From Acidobacteriota bacterium (GTDB lineage: Bacteria > Acidobacteriota > Terriglobia > Terriglobales > Acidobacteriaceae), in contig JAKAXU010000004.1 of NCBI GenBank assembly GCA_021816455.1, positions 1-64,000 of the forward strand: a stretch of 64,000 nucleotides of DNA. Reading direction: 5' to 3'. Each line of letters opens with the position of its first letter. Position 1 is the stretch's first letter. The notes beneath the pieces are model-generated. The model was not told the origin of the DNA. It was given only the letters and a program-made list of their open reading frames with translations, and made no database searches. Below, in pieces: positions 38,345 to 47,856 of this stretch. A program made the translations under genes and the position numbers.

Positions 38345-39148
38345 ATGCGGAAAACAATGAATCACCCTTGGAAAGCTGCGCTCTGCGCGCTGAGCCTGCT
38401 GTGCTCGTTCTGGATCACCGGATGCGGAGGCCATACAGCCGCACCAGCGCCCGGACCGTCACCCACTCCTGCACAGACTGGCATGAATGGCAACTGGGGA
38501 TTTCAAGGCAACAATGGACCCGACAGCCCGGTCATGGGCGCGTCCTTTACGACGACCAGCGGAAAGGTTATCGGTAGCATTCTGCTGCTCATCAACGGCA
38601 ATGGCAACTGCATTGGTTCGTATTACGATGTGAGGGGGACGCTCAGCAGCACCGGAGCGGTGAACTTGAGCGGCCAGGGCATCAGCATCAGCGGAACCCT
38701 GACGAATGGAGTCTTCAGTGGGAGTTGGTCTTCTGCCGCCTGCTCTCCCAGTGGAACGACGCCCCTCCCACTGGATGGCTATCCCGTCGGCTCACTCGTC
38801 GGCACGTGGAAGGGACAGGCGATGGAAGGCTCGCAATCTTTCCCGCTGACGGCAGATATCTCTTCGGAGAGCTACGCCAGCTTTTCTCCGGGACAGGCGA
38901 ATCTGGAAGGCGTCCTCAACGTGACGGCGCAGATAGCTAACTCGCCGTGCCTGCCGAGCATTCCGCTTCCGTCCTACCAGGCCACAGTGATCGGCCCGTC
39001 GCTCTCAGCCACCCTCCAAACCAATAATGGGTCGCTGCTTATCTTGGGAACCGTTGCTCCCGGCGGCAACATAATCACAGGAACCTTCAGTGTGGAATCC
39101 GGCGACTGCGCCGGGAACAGCGGTACAATCACCCTCACGCGCAGCTAG
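38345..39148 (+). CDS. Moron lipoprotein
   Basis: MRKTMNHPWKAALCALSLLCSFWITGCGG lipobox. Confidence 0.7.
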   Translation: MRKTMNHPWKAALCALSLLCSFWITGCGGHTAAPAPGPSPTPAQTGMNGNWGFQGNNGPDSPVMGASFTTTSGKVIGSILLLINGNGNCIGSYYDVRGTLSSTGAVNLSGQGISISGTLTNGVFSGSWSSAACSPSGTTPLPLDGYPVGSLVGTWKGQAMEGSQSFPLTADISSESYASFSPGQANLEGVLNVTAQIANSPCLPSIPLPSYQATVIGPSLSATLQTNNGSLLILGTVAPGGNIITGTFSVESGDCAGNSGTITLTRS

Positions 39149-39150
39149 AA

Positions 39151-39447
39151 ATGGAGATGACCATGCAAATTCTGATTGCCCTGCTTATCGCCCCCCACCA
39201 CGATGCAGAAAGTGTGTTCGCTGGGGTTCTTGTGTTCTGTGCATGGATATTGGGCTTCCTTGTTTATTTTCTCCCCTGCATTATCGCGTCTTACAAGGAC
39301 TCTCGCTATGCAGCAGGGGTTGCAATCCTGAATCTGTTTCTGGGATGGACGCTGTTGGGGTGGGTGGGCGCGCTGATCTGGGCCGTGAGTGCGCAGCCCA
39401 ACACGGCTACGCAGTCTCAGCCCGCGCAGCCGCAGCGTCCTGCGTAA
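39151..39447 (+). CDS. Superinfection immunity (Imm-like) membrane protein
   Basis: LGFLVYFLPCIIASYKDSRYAAGVAILNLFLGWTLLGWVGALIWAVSA. Confidence 0.8.
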   Translation: MEMTMQILIALLIAPHHDAESVFAGVLVFCAWILGFLVYFLPCIIASYKDSRYAAGVAILNLFLGWTLLGWVGALIWAVSAQPNTATQSQPAQPQRPA

Positions 39448-39451
39448 GCCC

Positions 39452-42127
39452 TCACGCAAAGCTCATACCCGCAGTCATAGATTGAGACGCTTGCGCGACC
39501 GGTCCATTGGTGGCGAACTGGTTCAGCATAATGTTGATGACTTGTTTCTCCATCTCGCTGATAAGTGAGCTAGTGGCGCTGGCGGCATGCACCGGAGCGC
39601 CAGTGTTGTTGATGATGACCTCCACGCCACCCCCTCCTCCGGTGCCTTTTTTCGCCATCTGCATGATCGACGATGCCGCCGTGGGAATTGCGCCTGCGCC
39701 CTTGCTGTAACCGCCGTTGCTCACGGCCTGCGTCCCTTTGTGATGATGGCCAAAGAGCTTCCCAAGCTCGTTCATGCCATGCAGCCCCCACGGCTGTTTC
39801 TGGCCCGGTCCAGTCGGGGAGGGAACTGCTGGACTCGATAGCTTTTTCCCGTGGTGAAAGTGGCCTAAGAGATGGCCCAAAACACCTATATGGCCAGAAG
39901 CAACTCCCGGCGTTGTAGATGCCTTTTTCCCGTGGTGCATGTGCGCCAGCAAGCTGCCCAAGACACCCCCAGCCGTCGCGCCCGGCTGCCCGAAGGGCGA
40001 CGTGATGTTGCCCTTGTAGCTTCCACCGGAAAGGCCACGTCCGCCGCGACCCTGCGGATCTCCGAAGAGGTAGCCAAAGACTTTGCTCTCCATGAGCTGG
40101 CCAAGGTCGCTGACCAGCCCGTCAGAGATCGTCTTCCAGTCCTGCTTCCACTTGGTGCTGGCGCTGAACATGGGGTCAAAGATCGAATGCGCGATCTTTT
40201 CCCCCTCGCCGGCGTAGGTTCCCAGCGTCTGATTGGCTGCCGCGCTCGACTTCTGCATCGCCTGCATCGTCTGCGTGATCTGGTCCGCGATGGCGGCCTG
40301 CGACTGCAACGCCGTCTGGCCGAACTGCTGATATTGCGCGGCGAGCGTCTGGAGCTGCTGGGCTTCCTGCTGGCGCAGCGCGTTCAGTTGCTGCGCGGCC
40401 TGCTCCTGGCTCACCGCTCCGGCGAGCGCCTGCTGGCGCACCTTGTCCTCTTCGATCTTGGCGCGCAGGCGAATCTGCTCCTGCTGGCGATCGAGCGCGG
40501 CAATCTGCACTTTGGCGCTCTTGATCTTCTGCAAGGCATCGAATTCCGCAAGCTGCTGGGCCGTAGCGCCTCCGGTGACGAGCGACTGACGTTGGGTGTC
40601 ACCGGCGTCCTTCAGCTTCGCCAGAGCGGCGCTGGTGCCTTTTCCGCGCGCTTCTTCGAGCGCTGCCTCCATGCTCAGCACGGCTTCCCGCTGCCGACGC
40701 GTGGCCTCGATCTGCTGCGCGGCCAGCTCCGCAGACTTCTGCACGTGCTGCGTGTCAATCTCCAGCAGGCGCTGGGAAAGCTCAATCTGCTGCCGCTTGA
40801 GGTCGTTCACGCGCTGGAGTTGCTGTTCCTGCTCCTGCGGGGTGCCTCCGTGGTGCTTTTCCGCTGCGGCAAGTTGACTGCGCAGCGCCTCCTGCTGCTC
40901 CTGCATCGTCTGGCGCTCAGCGGAGTACGCCGCCTGCTGGATGGCCGCCTGCTGCGCGTAGTATTGCCGGTCGGTGACGAGCTGCGCGTGGTGCTGCGCT
41001 TCGAGGATGGCGAGCTTCTCTTGAGCGAAGCTGCGGGCGCGGGCAACCTGCAACCGCGCCTCGGCCTCGGCAAGCTGGGCGCGCATGGTGGCCGCGCGAA
41101 CTTCGCCGCTGGCGCGTTCCGCGCCCGACTTCTGATCGAAGGCTAAGGCCGCGTTGGCCTTTGGCTTGTCGGTCGCGGGCTGCGGAGACAACGCAGAGTT
41201 CCCTTTTTCGACTCGGCGCGAGCCAGCGTTGAAGAGTTGCTGAGCCGCGCCTTTTGAAAAGGAACTATCTCCCGACATCGACATTAACCAGCCGCCAGCG
41301 GCCTCCTCAGCGTAGCCAATGAAAGAGCCACGCATATCCTGAATCTCTGCCGTCAACCCATCTGCCCATTTAGCTAAAGTAGGATCGGCGAGCGCGTTAA
41401 ATGCCATGCCCAGCCCCAGTAGGGAACTATGTAGCTGCTGACTGGCCTGGAACATCTCTTTCATTTTTTCGGTGCCGTTGGCGTCCATCAGCACACCTGC
41501 GTCGCGTGCTTCCAGTCCCATACGGTGCAGTCCGTCGCTGCCCTGCTCCAGCACCGGCAGCAGATCCTTGGTCATGCGCCCGAGTATCCCTTCGCTGCCA
41601 GCAAGCTTCAGATAGCCGCTCGGCATGGCGTGGAGCTTATCGGCGAGCAGCGCCAGCACCTTGTTCAGGTCGCCGCCGGTTGCGGCCATCTCCTTCTGAC
41701 TGACTCCCAGCGCCTGAAAAGCGTAGCGAGCCGTGGAGAGGCCGTGCTGCCACTCCCAGATCAATTGCGAGAGATGAATGACGCCCCGAATGAAGGAATC
41801 GAAACTGGTCCCGCTCATCTGCGCGGCGTAGCGCAGCGAGCTGAGCGTCTGCACGCTGATGCCCGTCATCTCCGACAGGCGGCTCATCTGCATGCCCAGC
41901 GCAGCCGATGAGCTAATCATCTGCTTGAATCCGCCCACCACCTGCTGCAAGCCGATGTAGATTCCGGCTGCCTGCAAGCCGCCAAGCATCGCACCGCCGA
42001 TGCTGCCCATCGAGCTGCTGGTCTCCGCAGCTTTCGTCTTCAGGTCGTCCAGGTGCCGCTTGATCGCGTTCACCACCTCGCCGGTGTCATCCTTGCCGAT
42101 GATCTGGATCACTACGCCATTGCTCAT
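39452..42127 (-). CDS. Tail tape measure protein
   Basis: 891 aa, long Gln/Ala coiled coil, N-term TMP-like, upstream of tail assembly chaperone ORFs. Confidence 0.88.
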   Translation of the reverse strand: MSNGVVIQIIGKDDTGEVVNAIKRHLDDLKTKAAETSSSMGSIGGAMLGGLQAAGIYIGLQQVVGGFKQMISSSAALGMQMSRLSEMTGISVQTLSSLRYAAQMSGTSFDSFIRGVIHLSQLIWEWQHGLSTARYAFQALGVSQKEMAATGGDLNKVLALLADKLHAMPSGYLKLAGSEGILGRMTKDLLPVLEQGSDGLHRMGLEARDAGVLMDANGTEKMKEMFQASQQLHSSLLGLGMAFNALADPTLAKWADGLTAEIQDMRGSFIGYAEEAAGGWLMSMSGDSSFSKGAAQQLFNAGSRRVEKGNSALSPQPATDKPKANAALAFDQKSGAERASGEVRAATMRAQLAEAEARLQVARARSFAQEKLAILEAQHHAQLVTDRQYYAQQAAIQQAAYSAERQTMQEQQEALRSQLAAAEKHHGGTPQEQEQQLQRVNDLKRQQIELSQRLLEIDTQHVQKSAELAAQQIEATRRQREAVLSMEAALEEARGKGTSAALAKLKDAGDTQRQSLVTGGATAQQLAEFDALQKIKSAKVQIAALDRQQEQIRLRAKIEEDKVRQQALAGAVSQEQAAQQLNALRQQEAQQLQTLAAQYQQFGQTALQSQAAIADQITQTMQAMQKSSAAANQTLGTYAGEGEKIAHSIFDPMFSASTKWKQDWKTISDGLVSDLGQLMESKVFGYLFGDPQGRGGRGLSGGSYKGNITSPFGQPGATAGGVLGSLLAHMHHGKKASTTPGVASGHIGVLGHLLGHFHHGKKLSSPAVPSPTGPGQKQPWGLHGMNELGKLFGHHHKGTQAVSNGGYSKGAGAIPTAASSIMQMAKKGTGGGGGVEVIINNTGAPVHAASATSSLISEMEKQVINIMLNQFATNGPVAQASQSMTAGMSFA

Positions 42128-42549
42128 GGTTCACCCTCCTGCAAAGCTGGTTGTGCGGGCTGCGCGGACTCTTTGGCTTTGCGCTTCTCGCGCGCAGCCA
42201 GCCACGCGTCAAAAGACTCGACCACGCTGCCCTTGCGGACGCGGCGCGACTTGCGCTCCGGCAGTCCAAGAATCTTTTCCGGCGTCAGCGGGTCTTTGTC
42301 GGGGTCGGCATGCGGCGCGAGGAGCCACGCGATCTTCCACGCCTGCTCGTAGCGCCTGACTTCGGCTTCGCGGCGCTGGACGCGCTCGCGGCCCTCCAGA
42401 ATGAGGCGCAGTTCGCAATAGGTGAGTTGGTAAAACTCGGAGCGGGAAAAGCCCATCTCGCCGCAGAGCACACGGAAGCAATCTTCCCATGTGAAGGATG
42501 GTCTGCGGGAGCGCCCCGAGCGCCTTTTTTTGCGCTCAGGGCTTAGGCT
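42124..42549 (-). CDS. Tail assembly chaperone T-like extension (probable -1 frameshift product)
   Basis: Open frame without convincing own start, overlaps end of 42543-42908; stop overlaps tape-measure start. Confidence 0.6.
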   Translation of the reverse strand, partial: SLSPERKKRRSGRSRRPSFTWEDCFRVLCGEMGFSRSEFYQLTYCELRLILEGRERVQRREAEVRRYEQAWKIAWLLAPHADPDKDPLTPEKILGLPERKSRRVRKGSVVESFDAWLAAREKRKAKESAQPAQPALQEGEP

Positions 42550-42908
42550 TCCCCCTCGTCGTCTCCGTAATAGAGGCGCAGAGCCTCCGTGATCCGAAGC
42601 ACGGCTTCTGTGACGTATTTGCGATGCGTGAGGATCGCGCCGACATCCTCGACGGTCAGCATCTCGCCATGTTTTTTCGCATCCTCGAAGAGCGCAGCCC
42701 ACAGGTAGACGCGGAGGTTTTCGAGGTTGACATCGAGCAGCTTTTTCTCTTCTCCCGTTTCCGGGTCCGTCTCAACGCCAATCGACTCCCACAGGCTGGA
42801 CGCGCCCTTCCCTTCCTCGCGGATCAGAATTTCTGTATTGAGATTGAAGACAATCTCGCGCCTGCGGTCGAGATCGATATAAATCGGCTTGCGTGAGAGC
42901 ATAACCAC
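42543..42908 (-). CDS. Tail assembly chaperone G-like
   Basis: 121 aa directly between tail tube and tape measure; ITEALRLYYGDDEGEA. Confidence 0.65.
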   Translation of the reverse strand: MVMLSRKPIYIDLDRRREIVFNLNTEILIREEGKGASSLWESIGVETDPETGEEKKLLDVNLENLRVYLWAALFEDAKKHGEMLTVEDVGAILTHRKYVTEAVLRITEALRLYYGDDEGEA

Positions 42909-42967
42909 CTCGTTACGGAAAAAGCCGGGGCCGTCTCAGGAGTCAGCCCCGGTGCCCAAAGAACGGA

Positions 42968-43408
42968 TTACTGCGAGATCAGCGTGAATGCGCCAGCGCC
43001 TTCCAGCGTGACCGTGACGTCCTGCAGCGACGTGTTCTTCGCGTCGAACGACCAGTCTGTGATGATGACGCTGCCCTGGTAGGCATCTTCGGTCGATCCA
43101 GCGGACACCTCGGGATACATCGTGATCTGGAACGGAGCTTGCGCGAGTAGTTGGCTGCGCAAGAACTGCTGCGTGGTGTCGCCCTCGATGAACTGGAGCT
43201 TTGCCGTGCCGCTGAAGTGGAGCAGACCAGCCTCGCTGGACTTCCATCCCCCGCTGCCGTGGTCGGTTGCATCCATCGCCTCGGCTGTGAACTTGCCCGA
43301 AAGGTCCGTCAGACCCGCGACGATGGTATAGGTGGTGACGCCCCCGACCGTGACGCCATAGCCAAGCTGGGCCTTGTATCCAGCAATCTTGTGCGGAGTG
43401 ACAGCCAT
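42968..43408 (-). CDS. Major tail tube protein, copy 1
   Basis: AGLTDLSGKFTAEAMDATDHGSGGWKSSEAGL ... LQDVTVTLEGAGAFTLISQ. Confidence 0.85.
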   Translation of the reverse strand: MAVTPHKIAGYKAQLGYGVTVGGVTTYTIVAGLTDLSGKFTAEAMDATDHGSGGWKSSEAGLLHFSGTAKLQFIEGDTTQQFLRSQLLAQAPFQITMYPEVSAGSTEDAYQGSVIITDWSFDAKNTSLQDVTVTLEGAGAFTLISQ

Positions 43409-43453
43409 TGTTGCCTCTTTCTGCCCAGCAAGCTGAGCGGATCGCCTTTGCGC

Positions 43454-43885
43454 TTACTGCGAGATCACCGTGAATGCGCCAGCGCCTTCCAGCGTGACCG
43501 TGACATCCTGCAGCGACGTGTTCTTCGCGTCGAACGACCAGTCTGTGATGATGACGCTGCCCTGGTAGGCGTCTTCGCCCGTTCCCGCTGCGGTCTGCTC
43601 AGGAAACATGGTGATCTCAAACGGAGCTTGCGCCAGAAGTTGACTGCGCAGAAACTGCTGCGTGGTGTCGCCCTCGATGAACTGGAGCTTCGCCGTCCCA
43701 CTGAAGTGCAGCAGACCAGCCTCGCTGGACTTCCACCCCCCGCCGCCGTGGTCGGTTGCGTCCATCGCCTCGGCAGTGAATTTGCCCGAAAGGTCCGTGA
43801 GACCGGCGACGACAGTTGTGACACCCGCGACCACATACGCGAGTTGCGCTTTGTACCCGGCAATTTTGTGTGGAGTAACAGCCAT
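43454..43885 (-). CDS. Major tail tube protein, copy 2
   Basis: Nearly identical sequence to 42968-43408. Confidence 0.85.
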   Translation of the reverse strand: MAVTPHKIAGYKAQLAYVVAGVTTVVAGLTDLSGKFTAEAMDATDHGGGGWKSSEAGLLHFSGTAKLQFIEGDTTQQFLRSQLLAQAPFEITMFPEQTAAGTGEDAYQGSVIITDWSFDAKNTSLQDVTVTLEGAGAFTVISQ

Positions 43886-43901
43886 GCGGTCCTCTTTTCA
43901 G

Positions 43902-44357
43902 TTACAGATTGGCCCCGAGCATCTTATTGAGTGTGGGATCGTCTCGCCCTACCTGCATCTCAACGCAGATCGAGATATCCACGCAAATCTGATCGCTCGA
44001 AGTCTTTTCGACGTATCCCATCTCGATATCGGTGATGTAGGCATCCGTCGCCACGCCGCCCAGCGTGGGATCGATTCTCAACTGCTGCCACGCCCAGGCC
44101 ACCAACGGATCGGCGACCAGATCGACCTGTGTGGTCGCGCTGGTGTACGCTCGCACCACAAAGGTCGCCTCCACCTCTGCACTGTCGTTGGCTCCGCTGT
44201 ATTTGACGGCCATTTTGGTGGGAAACAGGTTGAACGCCGTCTGCGCCTGCGCGATGGCTTCATACCGCGCGCGGTAGGCCGTGGCAGGCGAACCGGGGGC
44301 GTTCAGAGCCGTCAGAATCGCGGTTGCAGCCTGCGTCCAGAGCGTTTGCGCAGGCAT
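43902..44357 (-). CDS. Tail terminator-like/DUF3168-like protein
   Basis: Position upstream of tail tube; size 151 aa. Confidence 0.5.
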   Translation of the reverse strand: MPAQTLWTQAATAILTALNAPGSPATAYRARYEAIAQAQTAFNLFPTKMAVKYSGANDSAEVEATFVVRAYTSATTQVDLVADPLVAWAWQQLRIDPTLGGVATDAYITDIEMGYVEKTSSDQICVDISICVEMQVGRDDPTLNKMLGANL

Positions 44358-44740
44358 CAGAAGTCACCCGCATAGGCATCTGTCGGCGGCTCGCTGAATG
44401 CGCCGTTTTCTTTGCTGTCGAGCAGGATGATCTCATCGGCGTGGATCGCCGTGCGGTAGCGCTTGACGCCGCTTTTGTCGTCCCAGCTCACGGTGCGCAG
44501 CCTGCCGGAGATGTAGAGGTGCGACCCTTTGCGCACAAACTCGCGGATAACCTCGGCCAGCTTCCCGAAGGCGACAATGTTGTGCCATTCGGTGGCGTCT
44601 ACCCACTGGTCGTCTTTCTTGCGCTTTTCGTTGGTCGCGAGGGAGAACGTTGCGACCAGCGCACCCGACTGCGTTGCCTTGACCTCGGGAGCGCGGCCCA
44701 CATAGCCGAGCACGGTTACGTTGTTGACGCCTTTGGACAT
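44357..44740 (-). CDS. ssb: Single-stranded DNA-binding protein
   Basis: NNVTVLGYVGRAPEVKATQSGALVATFSLATNEKR...WHNIVAFGKLAEVIREFVRKGSHLYISGRLRT. Confidence 0.93.
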   Translation of the reverse strand: MSKGVNNVTVLGYVGRAPEVKATQSGALVATFSLATNEKRKKDDQWVDATEWHNIVAFGKLAEVIREFVRKGSHLYISGRLRTVSWDDKSGVKRYRTAIHADEIILLDSKENGAFSEPPTDAYAGDF

Positions 44741-44742
44741 GA

Positions 44743-45039
44743 TTACGCCTCTTTGAGATAGAATTCCAGAATCTGCTGATCCTTTTGTTCAGGCTGAGAC
44801 AGAATAGTGTAGGGAACGCCATTGACCGTGATGGGGTCGCCCGGCTGTGGAACGCCCGAGAAGCTGTTATACGGAATGCGCAGCAGCAGCAGGCTGGTTT
44901 CAAAATCCCCCGGCCCTCCGCCGTGCGCGTAGACGTTCATCTCTGTGTCGAGAATGCCGACCGTGGCCGGTTCGCTATTCCACACAACCGGAACGCCGAA
45001 GTCGTTGAAAAAGACCGGCAGATCGGCATCTCCGAACAC
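44743..45039 (-). CDS. Head-tail joining-like protein
   Basis: 98 aa, VNGVPYTILSQPEQKDQQILEFYLKEA, position between capsid and tail genes. Confidence 0.5.
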   Translation of the reverse strand: MFGDADLPVFFNDFGVPVVWNSEPATVGILDTEMNVYAHGGGPGDFETSLLLLRIPYNSFSGVPQPGDPITVNGVPYTILSQPEQKDQQILEFYLKEA

Positions 45040-45240
45040 TTACTTGCTTCCCTTCGCGGCTGCCACAGGCTGTGCAGGGGGCGTGTAGAGGCTGGCCTCT
45101 TTCACCCGCCCAAGGTTTTTGAGATAGCGAAAATCGCGCAGCGGGAGAGTTACCTTTTCGCCTGCCGCGACTGGCTCGCCGTCCACCAGCATGTTGATGA
45201 GGGCGACGGCCAGAACGGTTTGCTTGACGGGGATTGCCAT
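45040..45240 (-). CDS. Small hypothetical structural protein
   Basis: MAIPVKQTVLAVALINMLVDGEPV. Confidence 0.45.
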   Translation of the reverse strand: MAIPVKQTVLAVALINMLVDGEPVAAGEKVTLPLRDFRYLKNLGRVKEASLYTPPAQPVAAAKGSK

Positions 45241-45311
45241 GCTTCCTCCGAAAATGGTTGGGCGAGATACGCGCTCTGCGCGCACTCGCCCGGTTGTGGG
45301 ACTCGCCCGGT

Positions 45312-47351
45312 TTAGGCGGTTGCCACCTGCGTCGCAGCGACAAACGCCGCGATGTGGCGGATCATCACGTCATGCAGCGAAGACATCGTGAGCACGATTG
45401 CTCCGCTCGCAGCCTGGGTGTACGGATCGTAGATCACCTCGACCGCTCCCCAGTCCGCGAAGATGAGCTGAGACCAGTCGCCGAAGATGGCCGTGTGCAG
45501 TCCGGGGCCGGTGTAACCGCTCAGAGCGCCATTCTGCGGGAGTTGGTTGGTGACGCCCGCGTTGTAGCCCATCGGACCCTCTTCGATGCCGTTGGGGTCG
45601 CGCTTGCCCGGCATCCAGATCGGCTGAGCATAGCCCGCAGCAAACATGGGCGTGTTCTTGAGCGCCTTGCGGATGCCAGGCGTGACCATCCAGCCAGAGG
45701 TCGCGGTGTCTGCGTTGGCAGCGGCCACGGTCTCTTCGAAGTTGGTCACGTCGGCCCAGCAGAGCATCTTGGCCGTGGTGTAGGCGCTCACCGTGCCCGT
45801 GGGCGCGATGATAGCCAGACCGGTGGCGTTCAGAATGCCGCTGGGTCCCGGCCCACCGGTTGGGCCGTTGAGCGCGGCATAGTCGATGGCGAGGTTGCGA
45901 ATTTTGTTGAAGTCGGCACGGACCAGAGCTTCCACATCCGGAGAGCTGCTGGCCAGCAACTGCGTGTCAAACGCGCTCTGCGTGGAGCCGCGCCGGGGCT
46001 GCACGGAAACAAAGTCCGTGGTCAGGTCGCTCGGCGAAACCGTCGCGCCCTCACCCACCCAGTTCCACGATCCTGCCGTGTCCTGCCGGGGAATGCGGAC
46101 GACGCTGTCCAGACCGCCCAGCGTCTGCGCGCCGAGCTGCACGCAGCGAGGACGGTTGCGCAGCATCTCAATCACGTTGGGAGACGTGATTGTGCTGACG
46201 AGAGAGGATTCGGAGGTGATCTCCAACTGGCCCGCACCAGCGGCGATGCCCGTGGTGCCGAGTGCGCGCTCGCCGAGCTGGAAGGTGCTGGCCGGAATGA
46301 AGACGCCCGGAGTGCTGCGGCCAAGCCGCTTGGCGATGGCGTTGGAGACTTCACGCTCAAAGCTCGCGTCGTAGTCCTGGCCGAAGGTGCCGGGGCGCGC
46401 CTGATTGACCATCGACCGGACGAATCCAGCGACGCTGTAGCGCTTGCGGTCCTTTTCGCTGGCCTCGGCGAAGACTTTTGCGCCGACGGTGCCCACCTTG
46501 GAGGCCTTGTTCTCGTCCACGATCTTCCGGACGATTCCGCTTCGGAAGGCTTCGACGGAAGTGTTTTCGCGCACCGCGCGCTGCGTCTCTTCCGGCGTGA
46601 CAAAGCGCGAGTAGTCGGGATCGGCAGCGATGGCAAGAATCTCCTGCGTGCGCTTCAGCTCGACTTCGGCTCGATTTTCTCCCACGTTGACTTCTGCCAT
46701 GATGCGTTTCTCCTCAGTTGAATTTTTCGGGTTGGGTTTCTCTTCGGGATCGAGCACGGTCCGAATTTCCGTGATCTCAACCTCAAACTCTGTGGACGCT
46801 GTGCGTGATCCTGCATCAGGATCGGCTCCGACGGTTGCCAGCGTGGCTTCCAGCGGCTCCCAGTCCGTTACCTCGCGCAGTGTGGTGCGCCCGTCACCGT
46901 CGGTGTGCCGGTTGAGCGCGTGAATGCGATAGCCAATCGATGCGCCGGTCAGGATGCCGTCGTCGTAGTCGCGGCGCTTCTGCTGCGCCTCTGGATTGGC
47001 CGAGAATCGGCCCTCAACCAGCAGCTTGCCCCCGACAACTTCGCCTTTATCGACGATGCCGAGCAGCGCGTCGCGGTCGTGATTGTAGAGAAGTGGCATC
47101 TTGCCGGTGTTCAGGCGCGCGAGACGGATGTTTTCCGGGCCGTGCTTCAGCACCTCCGGCACTCCCCACATGGGCACTGGTGCGTCGGTGGAGGCAACCA
47201 ACCGAAATCGGCCGGGGTCTGCGCCGGACTTTCGCAGTGGCGTGACTGCATCGCCCTCGGCGCGAGTGGCGTCTGCGGCTGCTTCCACGGCCTCAAGCTG
47301 CGCATCGCGGAAACAGATCGGGGCTTTTTCGGTTGTCTTTGATTCGGCCAT
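45312..47351 (-). CDS. HK97-family prohead protease-major capsid protein fusion
   Basis: Protease part MPLLYNHDRDALLG ... GILTGASIGYRI; capsid part FVRSMVNQARPGTFG...IRIPRQDTAGSWNWVGEGATV-like. Confidence 0.9.
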   Translation of the reverse strand: MAESKTTEKAPICFRDAQLEAVEAAADATRAEGDAVTPLRKSGADPGRFRLVASTDAPVPMWGVPEVLKHGPENIRLARLNTGKMPLLYNHDRDALLGIVDKGEVVGGKLLVEGRFSANPEAQQKRRDYDDGILTGASIGYRIHALNRHTDGDGRTTLREVTDWEPLEATLATVGADPDAGSRTASTEFEVEITEIRTVLDPEEKPNPKNSTEEKRIMAEVNVGENRAEVELKRTQEILAIAADPDYSRFVTPEETQRAVRENTSVEAFRSGIVRKIVDENKASKVGTVGAKVFAEASEKDRKRYSVAGFVRSMVNQARPGTFGQDYDASFEREVSNAIAKRLGRSTPGVFIPASTFQLGERALGTTGIAAGAGQLEITSESSLVSTITSPNVIEMLRNRPRCVQLGAQTLGGLDSVVRIPRQDTAGSWNWVGEGATVSPSDLTTDFVSVQPRRGSTQSAFDTQLLASSSPDVEALVRADFNKIRNLAIDYAALNGPTGGPGPSGILNATGLAIIAPTGTVSAYTTAKMLCWADVTNFEETVAAANADTATSGWMVTPGIRKALKNTPMFAAGYAQPIWMPGKRDPNGIEEGPMGYNAGVTNQLPQNGALSGYTGPGLHTAIFGDWSQLIFADWGAVEVIYDPYTQAASGAIVLTMSSLHDVMIRHIAAFVAATQVATA
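46700..46714 (-). promoter_or_regulatory. Internal ribosome-binding site upstream of in-frame ATG at 46700 (capsid start)
   Basis: Minus strand gaggagaaacgcatc-ATG. Confidence 0.7.
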
Positions 47352-47635
47352 ACCGCGACTATCGCCGCGAATGAAAAAACCCCGCAAATTTCAGCGGGGT
47401 TTAAGTTCAAGGAGAAGCATGGGGGCATTTCACCGTGGTGGCCCGGGAACACGGACCGGTGCCGGGCGCACATAGAGATCGCGCAGCGGAGGGACTGCCG
47501 CGCCACATGAGGGACACACTCGGGCGCTCGCCGGGAGGTAGGTTGAGCAAGGAACCTTCCACAGGAAGCCGAAGAGCCTGACACGGTTCTGGCAAAAGAC
47601 GCGCCTCACGTATGGCATTTCGTCCTCAGCTCGGC

Positions 47636-47848
47636 TCAGTTGAGCCGGGATGCGGGGGTGGTCAGATCGAGGCAGACGACATCGCCCACCTCAGCGTCTT
47701 CCAGCTCTGCCCCAGCGGCCAGATTGACCATAATTGAGGCGTTCAACCCGTGCTGGCCAAAGGATGAGAGCCAAAGCTGGGTTTGCCAATTTGCTCCGGG
47801 GGTGCCGGACCAGTCCACTTTCTTTACGACGGTGGCGAAGATACGCAT
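47636..47848 (-). CDS. Small hypothetical phage protein
   Basis: MRIFATVVKKVDWSGTPGANWQTQLWL. Confidence 0.5.
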   Translation of the reverse strand: MRIFATVVKKVDWSGTPGANWQTQLWLSSFGQHGLNASIMVNLAAGAELEDAEVGDVVCLDLTTPASRLN

Positions 47849-47856
47849 GGTGCACC

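Noticed and set aside
39872-41146. 424-aa + strand ORF
   Set aside because: Antisense to tape measure; Leu/Arg-rich shadow of coiled coil
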